From NCBI GenBank assembly GCA_943704415.1, contig CALSCO010000238.1, forward strand, positions 1 through 13,260: a DNA stretch of 13,260 nt. Reading direction: 5' to 3'. How positions within the stretch are numbered: position 1 is the stretch's first letter; each line of letters begins with the position of its first letter. This document shows positions 1-7,396 of this stretch, one piece after another. Made by a program: the position numbers and the translations under genes. Origin of the DNA: Parvularia atlantis (taxonomy: Eukaryota > Opisthokonta > Rotosphaerida). The notes beneath the pieces are model-generated. The model was not told the DNA's origin. It saw only the letters and a program-made list of their open reading frames with translations, and made no database searches.

Positions 1-128
1 CCCCCCCGCCGCACCTCCGACGCCGGCAGCCGCGCCGCCGCGCGCTCGGCCGCCGCCAGCTTGCGTAGCAGCGCGCGCGCCTTGAGCGGACCACGTGGCC
101 GCTTCGCCGCCATGCTGTCGGCCGCCAT
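1..128 (-). CDS. 5' end of an unidentified gene, partial at left edge
   Basis: An open minus-strand frame begins with ATG at 128-126 or a second in-frame ATG at 113-111. It runs to about position 15, where GAG is followed by GTGCGG, the donor form used throughout this window, so the first exon probably stops there. The visible 35 or so residues are rich in Ala, Arg and Lys (for example KRPRGPLKARALLRKL), look helical and basic, and show no signal peptide. I do not recognise the family; a nucleolar, ribosomal or mitochondrial protein would fit this composition, but that is a guess. Its first ATG lies 8 bp from the RPP1 start on the other strand. Support comes mainly from the start codon, clean codon structure and the strict strand alternation of the following genes. 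It could still be a chance open frame in GC-rich DNA. Confidence 0.4.
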   Translation of the reverse strand, partial: MAADSMAAKRPRGPLKARALLRKLAAAERAAARLPASEVRRG

Positions 129-136
129 GCTGCACA

Positions 137-1513
137 ATGTACGACTGCAACGTCCCGCTCGACGACCCGGACGCGCCGGCGGCGGGCGAGGGTCCGGGCG
201 CGGCGGGCGGGAGCAAGACGCTCGCGTTCGATCACCCGAGCAAGCGGCTGGACGCGCTGCTGCGACGTGCGTGCGCGCGCCCGCGCGCGCGGTGTGTTGC
301 GACGGTGCTGAACGAGGCGCAGTCGGATACGACGGCGCACTGACAAACTACACAGTCGCGGGCCGGCCGCAGCCGCGAGACGTGCGCGGCGGCCGGTGCG
401 ACGGATCGGCCCCTGACGACCGCGTGCTAGGCGAACGCGGCGCACGGCGGCAAGGTGGCCGTGTCGACCGTGCAGGCCAACTTCCTGCGCGCGACAGGGC
501 GGCCCGCGTTCCACGTGTTTACGCGCGTGACGCTGCACGTCGACGGCACAGCGAACGTGCAGATTGTGCGTGTGTGCGCCACGCGCGCGCAGAAGCGCCT
601 GACCCGTGTCCAGAACTCGAGCAACCCGGTCCTCAACTCGTATGACGTTGTCGCGGTGCGGCCGACGACCATCAAGGCGTTCCACGGCACGAGGCGTGCG
701 CGCGTGCATGCATGCTGTGGGCTGACCGAGTGCTTCGCCGCAGCCGCGTGCACGGCGCACGAGGTCGACATCATCTCGCTCGACATGGCCGAGCGCCTCC
801 CGTTTGTGCTCAAGCGCGGGTCGGTGCACGCGGCCATCCAGCGCGGCATCTTCTTCGAGGTGTCGTACGCCAAGGCGATCCGCAGTGACGTTTGGGCGCT
901 CGCGATGGCAACCGCCGCCAGCCGCTGCTGATGTGCCCGTGCAGACGCTGCAGCGCGGCGCAACCTGGTCGGCAACACGGCCGAGCTGCTGCGCGTGTGC
1001 GGCGCGAACCGTGTGCTGCTCACGAGCGGCGCGCTGGCCGTGCTGGACCTGCGCGGGCCGTACGACGTGATCAACCTGTGCGTTTGGCGCTGCACTGGGC
1101 CCGGCGCTGCGGCTGACTTGGTGCGCAGCGGGTGTCTGTTTGGGCTGAACCAGGCCGAGGCGAAGGACTGCCTGACGGTCAACGCGCGCGCGGTGCTTTT
1201 CCACGCAGGTGCGATCGCATCCGTCTTCTGGCTGGCAGCCCCGTTTGACGCGGGCGGTGGCAGAGACGCGCCGCAACACGTTCCGTGCGGCGCTCTCGCT
1301 CGATCCGCGCGCCGAGCCGGCGCCGCTTGCCGCCACGGCCCCGCCTGCGGAAGGCAAGGGCAAGTGCGTGTGCGACGCGCGCGCCCGGATGTCACTGCGC
1401 ACTGATGCCGCGCGCGCAGACGCAAACGCAACGCCGAGTCGGCCACGGCAGACGACGCGGCCAAGCGGGCGCGCATCGCGGTCGACGACGGGGGAGACGC
1501 CGGCGTGTCGTGA
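137..1513 (+). CDS. RPP1: RNase P/MRP protein subunit Rpp30/Rpp1
   Basis: Nine exons: 137-266, 323-381, 431-565, 614-695, 744-884, 945-1077, 1129-1208, 1264-1363, 1420-1513, giving 317 residues (human 268, yeast 293). The family forms part of nuclear RNase P and RNase MRP, which process pre-tRNA and pre-rRNA. The start is fixed by MYDCNVP, matching the fungal Y-D-x-N-V-P opening. Recognisable blocks follow in family order: LGYDGALTNYT, FTRVTLHVD, SYDVVAVRPTT, EVDIISLDMAERLPF, RGIFFEVSYAKAI, GPYDVINLGCLFGLNQ, NARAVLFHAETRR. The tail is basic (KGKRKR, KRAR), a likely nuclear signal. All introns are 48-60 nt. Donors are GTGCGN except GTGACG at 885, the least certain junction (CTGCAG ending at 952 is an alternative acceptor). 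Divergent from the gene at the left edge and convergent with CAP2. Confidence 0.9.
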
Positions 1514-1711
1514 CAGACCATCAACCAGCACGGAACACGGAGGGTGCACACAGTCGGGGGCGCTCACGAGAGGGCGGAAACAGACGGGACGGATGGCAGG
1601 GGGCGCAACGGGCGGCGTACGCGCGAGTGGGAGGACGCAGGCTGCCATGATTCGCCCTGCCGCCCGACGCACGCGCGGGCGCACGCACACGCCGTGCCGG
1701 TCGCCCGTCGT
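1514..1711. other. Convergent spacer between RPP1 and CAP2
   Basis: These 198 bp separate two stop codons that face each other. The stretch is GC-rich with simple CGCA/CGGG-type runs. I see no convincing AATAAA-like polyadenylation signal and no conserved reading frame; open frames crossing it are antisense shadows of the flanking genes. Confidence 0.6.
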
Positions 1712-2943
1712 CTATTTCTTGGCCTTGAGCCGGTTTGCCAGCTCGGCCTGCAGGTCGTTCTGGGCCTTGAGCTCGTTCAGCGGCCGGATCGACCGCAGGT
1801 CGTTGACAATGTCCTTGGTCTTGCCAAAGTAGATCTCCTGCAGGGCGCGGCCGAGGGCGTCACGCACCCGCGCCGACGCGCGCGGTTCGCGCGCGCACCT
1901 GCAGCACGTTGCGCATCTTGATCTCCATCTCCTCGATCATGCGGCCGATGTTGGCGATGTGTGGGTTATTGTCGTCAACGGCCTGGTCCTTGTTCTCAGC
2001 CTGAGCCGCAGCGCGTCAGCGCTCCGAGCGCATAGGAGCACGACCAGGTGCCGCACCTGGCGCGTCATGCTGCCCGACAAGTTGAGCTCGCCGTGCCCGG
2101 GCTTGTTGGTCTTCATGTAGAGCATGACGGTCGAGGTGAGCTTGTACGTGGCCGTGCGGCCGTTGTCCTGCACTTCGACCACGTGGATCGAGTCCCACGC
2201 GCCCTTCATCTTCTTCGAGCCCTCGCCGACTGAAGGGTGCGCGCGGGCACGGGCGGGCGTGAGCCGTGCGCGCGCGGTCGGCGGCGCTGCGCACCCTTCT
2301 TGATCAGGATGCACGCCGCGAAGCCGTGCTCGAGGTCCCACATGTACACCGACGACACGCCGCCCTCGAAGTACATCTCGCGGTACGTGTCGAAGGCCTG
2401 GCGGGGCGCGGGCGTGGGCATCGTGCGGCCACAGCCGCACGCGCACGGGAGGCGCACCTCGTTGGCCTGGATCTCGAGCTTGCGCAGCTTGTCCGAAGGC
2501 TGCGCGCCGTCGCTGAGCGGCGGGTTGTACTCGTTCGACCACGGCGAGCTGCGGCGCACGCGCGCGTGTGAGCCACGGCCAGCGGCGTCGTCCACCCGCA
2601 CCGGTACGAGTCGCCGTCGCGGTTGTAGTCGCACAGGAGGTAGTCCTTGCCGGTCGAGCGGCACTTCTGGACCTGGTGCGGCGGCGGGGCGGCGGCGCGT
2701 GTGAGCGGGTGGGACCGCGGCCTCCGCGCGCGCGCCCGCGTGCCTTTAGGGGCTGGTCCACGGCCGAGAGCAGCTCCTCCGTGAGGTGCGGCACGATGTC
2801 CAGCAGGCCCGCTAGGTTCTCCTCGACGCTCTGGGGCGGCAGGCGCCGCATGAGGTCGAGCGCGCAGTCCAGCTGGTCGGCCTGGTGGGCGCGCGCTCGG
2901 GCGTGTGAGCGGCTGCCGACGCCATCGTCGCGCGGCGCACCAT
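1712..2943 (-). CDS. CAP2: F-actin-capping protein subunit beta
   Basis: Eight exons in transcript order: 2943-2941, 2881-2744, 2672-2602, 2548-2458, 2397-2295, 2229-2057, 2000-1899, 1837-1712; 268 residues (human CAPZB 272-277). The beta subunit pairs with alpha to cap actin barbed ends in cortical patches. The family signature CDYNRD lies at residues 61-66 inside [14 protein letters not shown]. Other diagnostic blocks are [58 protein letters not shown]-like [10 protein letters not shown] and [17 protein letters not shown]. The C-terminal helix ends NRLKAKK. The first coding exon is the ATG alone, spliced to [17 protein letters not shown], which matches fungal N-termini. The intron after DQPLK has a GC donor (listed separately). 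All other introns are GT-AG, 53-65 nt. A start further upstream in the same frame is open but does not resemble the family. Confidence 0.93.
2673..2743 (-). other. GC-AG intron in CAP2 (donor AAG|GCACGC)
   Basis: The protein must read DQPLK then VQKC...[12 protein letters not shown], as other capping beta subunits do. That joins AAG at 2744 to GTC at 2672. The intron (71 nt) starts GCACGC and ends CACCAG. No GT near the junction restores the frame. Confidence 0.8.
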
Positions 2944-3077
2944 GGCGTCGCGGGCGGGTGGCTTCGGCGGAAAGGGGGGGTTTTGCGGCGGCTGCGAGTG
3001 CCTCTTGCCTCTCTGCGCGTCGTGCGTCGCGCCGTGAGTCCTGTTTTTCTCTCGCAACTGAGCGCGCTCAGCGATCT

Positions 3078-3127
3078 GTGTGCCGCCGCCGCGCGCGACC
3101 GACGCAGGCAGCGCGGCGGCGGCACAC
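3078..3127. repeat. 17-bp perfect inverted repeat, 16-nt loop
   Basis: GTGTGCCGCCGCCGCGC at 3078-3094 is exactly complementary to 3111-3127, separated by 16 nt. It lies roughly midway between the CAP2 and bHLH start codons, 134 bp from one and 153 bp from the other. It could be a dimeric factor site, a cruciform, or an RNA hairpin in either 5' leader. Confidence 0.8.
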
Positions 3128-3242
3128 GGGCGGGGCGGACGCGCGTGTCCGCGCGGTGTACGGCCGTGGGGAAGGCCGCGCCTGCACAGAGCCGCGAGGC
3201 GAGCGAGCGAGCGAGAGAGTGCGAGTCAAGAGAAGGCGTCTG

Positions 3243-3275
3243 ATTGGCTGCTCGCGCCCGTGACGTCGCACCAAT
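3243..3275. promoter_or_regulatory. ATTGG, TGACGTC and CCAAT cluster
   Basis: An inverted CCAAT box (ATTGG, 3243-3247), a CRE/ATF-like TGACGTC (3261-3267) and a direct CCAAT box (3271-3275) sit within 33 bp. CCAAT is the known core of the HAP/NF-Y complex and TGACGTC that of bZIP factors of the ATF/CREB type. The last CCAAT box ends only 5 bp before the bHLH ATG, so the cluster may serve CAP2, or lie in the bHLH leader. Confidence 0.55.
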
Positions 3276-3280
3276 CGGCG

Positions 3281-3967
3281 ATGTCGGCCCTCCTGGAACT
3301 CGCGCACGCCGCCGGTACGGTCGCGACCGACGCGGCGCCGGCCCAGACGGCGACGGGGGCGTCGCTGCGCCGCCCGCTGCGCGCGCTCAAGACCGAGGGT
3401 GCGGGCGCGGCCGCGGCGGCAACGGGGGAGGAGCACGTGAGCTCACGCGCAACCGGTGCACCACAAAAACAACCGCGCAGAGGACGAGGTCGTGGCGCAC
3501 CGCGCGGCCGCGGCCGAGGAGCTGCTCGAGCAGCAGAAGCGCCGCAAGATATCGCACTCGGCCATCGAGCGGCGCCGGCGGCAGCGCATCAACGAGAAAA
3601 TCGCGCAGCTCCAGGCGCTCGTGCCCGAGTGCACCGGCCGCGACGGGCAACAGATGGTGTGCTCCTGGACGCGCAGTGCGCGCACCGTGCCCAAGCCCGC
3701 GCGCGCACGCACGCGCCAGGCCTTCGTGCTGCAGAAGACGATCGAGTACATCAAGAAGCTGCACGTCGAGGTGGACGTGATGCGCCGTCAGCACAAGGTG
3801 CTCTTTAGCGGCGCCGCGCCGTCGCCGCCGCCGCCGCCAGCGCAGCAAGCACAGCACGCGCCCGCGCTCGCCGCGTCGCACCTGCAGCTGCTCAACATGC
3901 GCCCCGCGCTGCACCTGCAGCCGGCCGGCACCTACGGCTACTCGACGACCTCGTCCGCGCCCTCGCC

Positions 3968-4000
<33 letters not shown>

Positions 4001-4240
4001 TTCCGGCTGGTCTGCGGCGACCGCGCCGCTGTCGACGTCGCAGTCGACGCTCTACAGGCTCCATCACCAGCTGCCGCTCGCGCCGCTGCTCCCCAGCCTG
4101 GACGGCCCCGGTGTGCCGTGTGCGTCCTCGCTGCCGTCCCGCGTCGGCGCTCACCTCGTCGCCCGCTCGCAGTGGGCCCCGCGCTGCTCGACCTGCCCCG
4201 CCCTGCGCTCACGATCGACGCCCTCGTCCACAGGACATGA
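3281..4240 (+). CDS. bHLH transcription factor (CACGTG-binding class)
   Basis: Exons 3281-3436, 3483-3656, 3720-4110, 4173-4240; 262 residues. The N-terminal 52 residues are Ala-rich. The basic region HSAIERRRRQRIN carries His77, Glu81 and Arg85, the H-E-R set that recognises CACGTG in class B bHLH proteins. Helix 1 is EKIAQLQALVPE and helix 2 VLQKTIEYIKKL (113-124), running on into a short leucine/valine heptad region. A Pro run (PSPPPPP) and 11 serines at 195-205 follow, then a short tail ending ALVHRT. The first intron is the weakest call: donor GTGAGC, and the acceptor must be at AGAG (3482) to keep frame. The last intron (4111-4172) moves the end into a frame that stops 53 bp from the opposing gene's stop; without it the protein would run 214 nt further, into that gene. 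The exact orthologue (Pho4, Cbf1, Tye7 or other) is not determinable here. Confidence 0.82.
3971..4000 (+). repeat. (GTC)10 trinucleotide repeat coding poly-Ser
   Basis: Ten perfect GTC units, read as TCG codons, encode most of the 11-serine run of the bHLH protein. Pure codon repetition suggests slippage, so length may vary between strains. Confidence 0.9.
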
Positions 4241-4293
4241 CCATAAGCACTCCCCGCACGCCTGCAAAATGCCCTTCATCCTTTGTTGTTGTT

Positions 4294-7200
4294 TTACAAT
4301 GCGGCCGGGCTCTCGGCCGCCTCGAAGAATTCAAAGTCGCCTTCGTCCGCCTCCGACACCAGCTGCAGGCTGCTGCGGCTGCGCCCCACGCTCTGCAGCC
4401 GCCCGGGCGCCATGCCCGCGGACGGTGACGACGCGACGTCGCGGCCCGGCCTGAGCGTGCCAGAGTGGGTGGTCGACTGCGCGTCGCTCGACTGCGAGCC
4501 CGTCGCAAAGAGGTCGTCCTCGAGGCTGCGGCTGGGTCAGACTGCGCGGCGGCGGCGGAGGCGAGTGGTGCGCACCTCCAGTTGCCGACTGACGACGCGT
4601 TGTCGTTGGCCGAGAGTGGCGTTAGCTGTTTTGTCAGCGACAGCGCGGATGCGGACCACCCGGCCAGCGACGACAGCCGGCGCAGGTGCGTAGCCGATGG
4701 CAGGTGGCCGATTGGTGGGCGCGCCTCGGCGTGGGCGGCTGCAGGCCGGACGGGGCTCAGCACACCCGCAGCGGCGCCACACACCGGCGGTCGTACCGAC
4801 GTGTGCGGGCGATCCTCCCGCGTTCAGGTTGGCGCGCCTCGAGTCGGTGCCCTTGACGAGCGTGTAGAGGCGCTCGCGCAGCTGCTCCGGGTTGGCGTTG
4901 AAGATCGACGTCGTTGTTGCGCCTTCGCTTAGGCTGCGGCCCGTCAGCAGCCGCCGGACCACACGCGCCGCGTAGATGACCAGCCAAATGACTAGCGCGA
5001 GGGCTGCGGCCGCAGCGTGAGCACGCGCGGGGCGAACACACGGCAGCGGGCAGGCGCACCTGAGAGCATCCACGACACGAGCAGCCAGAACAGGTCGCCC
5101 CACGTGCTCGCGTCGCGCGTCTGCTGGATGAGCCGCATGTCGTCCTCCGCCGCGTGGATCTGCCCCAGCCGCGTCAGCAGCCCTGCGCGCATGCCCACCG
5201 CGCACCAGCTCCGAGTTGCGCTGCATGTACGCGGCGTACTCCTCGGCACGGTCCTGGATCTCGTTGAGCTCCTTGTTGACGCTGCGGGCGCACCCGTTTA
5301 GGCCGCACGCACCGGCCGCGCGTCACGCACAGGGTCGAATTGGCCTCCATGGCCGCGACGGCCGCGCGAAGCTCGGCCAGCTCAGCCTCGATCGTCACCG
5401 ACGCCATCGCAATCTGCGCATCGCGCCCCGCACGCGTGTGAGCCCTGTACAATGCGCTCGCACGTGCGTGCCACGCGAGGTCGCGCCTTGGTGTGGTTGC
5501 GGTTGTGTCGCCGATCGAGGCGGGCAAGCTCCGAGGCGACCTTGGCTGTGACGGGCTGCGCGCGTGCGATGTTAGCATGTGCGCACGGTGTGTCGCCACG
5601 CGGCACCTCCAGGCTGGACTGCAGCTCGGCCAGCTCCTCAGACGCCGTCTTATACTGCTCGTAGGCGAGGCGGTACACGGCGATGCTGTCGGCTACCTGA
5701 GCCGCCGCCCTTCGCCGCATCGCCGGCGCCGCACCGGCTATCCTCTGTCTGCGAGCGCTCGGTGTCGCTCACGACCGAGCCCTTCGCCTTGCCCTTGGCG
5801 GCGCCCGAGTCTGCGCTCACTTGTGGTGGCGGCAGTGTCAGCTGCCGCCTGCCGCACGCCACACGCACGCGAATGCACCTTGGCTGCGGTCGTCCGCCTC
5901 GTCGTCTTTCTCTGCGCACATACGCCGGCTCAGCAAGGGACACACACACGATCTCTGATCGCATGCACGCACCGATCGGCTCCGGCGGCCGCTCCTCCAG
6001 CGACGCCCCGGCCGAGCCGCGCACGTCGATCTTGGGCGGCGGCAGCAGCGAGAGGGTCGGGTGGGCCAGCGGCGGGTTGGACGCATCGCTTGTGCTGCTG
6101 TGGTTGCTGCTCGACCGCGGCCGCCTCTGAGCCGCGCCGGTCAACCACCTCGCGCGGGCACAGGGCGTGACGCACGGCGCCGCCGGGAGCGAGCGGCTGC
6201 AACAGCGCGCCCGGCGAGCTGTCGGGCCAGGCGTCCCGGTCCTCGAGCGTCTGGTGGGCGCAGCGAGCGTGAGCGGCAATCGCTAGTGCGCTCGGAGGCG
6301 CACGCACGTCGTCCAGCGGGCTCGTTGGGGCCGCGGTCGCGTGTGCGTGTGCGAGCGGCTCGCCCAGCTGCGGGCCTTTGTGAGGGCCGCGATGTGCGCT
6401 GGCGCAGTAGCAGTCGGGCGCACCGCCGCGCTGGCGTCCGTGTTGATCAGACCGTTGATGCTGGGCTCGCGCGAGATCGACCGCCGCCCGATGGCCATCT
6501 TCTTCAGCCGGTCGCGCATCCGCTTCGGCGACTCCTTCACGGGCAGCTGGCGTCGCGGCCCGGAGGCTGTTTGCATCGCGCGGACACGGCAACTGCGGCG
6601 CACCTCCTTGCCGTCCTTGGCGGGCACGGCCGGGCCGGCCGCGGCCGCGGGCTCGGCCGTCCTGCTCTCGGCGCTCTCGGTGAACTTGTCCACGAGGCGG
6701 AACTGCGTGCGGGTGCGTGAAGGCGCCGCCTGCAGCGTCTGCCCACGCCACGCACCAGCCCGCGCCGTTTCGTCTTGGCGGCGACGCCCGCTGCTGCCGG
6801 CTCGGCGGGCCGCGCGGGCTCCGGAAACGGCTCGCTGTCGGGCGTGCGGCCGTCCGAGAGTGAGCGCGGGCGCGGCGGCAGCGGCGGGGCCGGCGAGGGC
6901 GACGCCGGGTCCGCTGCGACCTCGTCCGACGCGGCCTCGCTCACGGTGTCGGCCGATGGGTCGGCTGCGACACGCGCCCGTCAACAATGCAAGCGCGCCG
7001 ATCGGGTCGACGGCGCGACGTGCCGCCGAGCAGACTTGGGCGCTTGCGCGCCTTCAGGACCGGCGGCGAGACGATCGAGGGGCTGCTGAGCTGCGTGCTG
7101 TTGACGAGCGAGCGCACGGCCTCCTCCGACACGTCCTTGCCGAGCAGCGCTGCCGCACGCACGCACGCGCACACGGTCATCACACGCGCGTTGAGGCAGG

Positions 7201-7381
7201 CAGGCCCTCTGCGCGCACCGCCCAGCTGCAGGTCGAGCGACGGCCGCTGCCGCACCGCGCTCGGCTGCTGCCCGTACACGGCCACGGCCGTCTGACGCGC
7301 GCGGCCGGGCGCAGGGTTGGCGCTGCGCGATGTCGACGCGCTCCGCTCCCTGAACCCGGGGTCCGCGTGATCAGCCATCAT
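4294..7381 (-). CDS. Unidentified coiled-coil membrane protein, 18 exons
   Basis: Transcript-order exons: 7381-7219, 7149-7012, 6964-6756, 6702-6604, 6546-6424, 6367-6308, 6250-6176, 6126-5973, 5911-5879, 5819-5735, 5685-5607, 5555-5475, 5413-5331, 5281-5206, 5159-5060, 5003-4785, 4738-4576, 4525-4294. All phases close into 723 residues. Residues 1-380 look disordered, rich in Ser/Pro/Arg/Ala, with basic patches (KTKRRGL, PKRMRDRLKKMAIGRR). About 381-505 is a likely coiled coil (YEQYKTASEELAELQSSLE, ELNEIQDRAEEYAAY). One or two hydrophobic segments follow at 508-531 (FWLLVSWML, LALVIWLVIYAA), then RVVRRLL. The roughly 190-residue tail is Ser-rich and ends DEGDFEFFEAAESPAAL. I do not recognise the family; an ER- or organelle-anchored scaffold or tether would fit the layout. 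Less certain splices: intron 2 (donor GTCGAC), 10, 12 (donor GTGGCA at 5474, or GC donor at 5486) and 16. Start could be the ATG at 7381 or 7378. Confidence 0.72.
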
Positions 7382-7396
7382 CACGCAATTGCCATC
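7382..7396. promoter_or_regulatory. 15-bp gap between divergent start codons
   Basis: Only 15 bp separate the ATG of the coiled-coil gene (7381) from the FMO ATG (7397). No room exists for a core promoter, so transcription of each gene must begin inside the other's coding region, or in an upstream exon not visible here. Confidence 0.55.

Larger units (their letters stand above)
2944..3280. promoter_or_regulatory. Divergent CAP2/bHLH promoter region
   Basis: These 337 bp lie between the start codons of CAP2 (leftward) and the bHLH gene (rightward). From left to right they hold an AGGGG-containing G run at 2973-2980, a pyrimidine-rich stretch with TTTTTCTCTC near 3042-3052, a 17-bp perfect inverted repeat at 3078-3127, a GAGC microsatellite at 3201-3216 and a CCAAT/TGACGTC cluster at 3243-3275. 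No family-like protein is encoded. Promoter function is inferred from position and motif content. Confidence 0.6.

Noticed and set aside
427-1551. 374-codon open frame on the minus strand across RPP1
   Set aside because: No recognisable protein; it is the antisense of RPP1 exons and introns, and stops are rare in GC-rich DNA.
3078-3127. Inverted repeat as a bacterial-type terminator
   Set aside because: No T run follows it, and the surrounding genes are plainly eukaryotic.
3201-3216. GAGC-type tandem repeat as a possible array element
   Set aside because: A short microsatellite without spacers; not CRISPR-like and not expected in a eukaryotic nuclear locus.
3437-3482. 25-nt intron alternative (3456-3480) in the bHLH gene
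   Set aside because: GTGCAC...GCAG keeps frame but is shorter than any other intron here and probably too short to splice; the 46-nt version was preferred.
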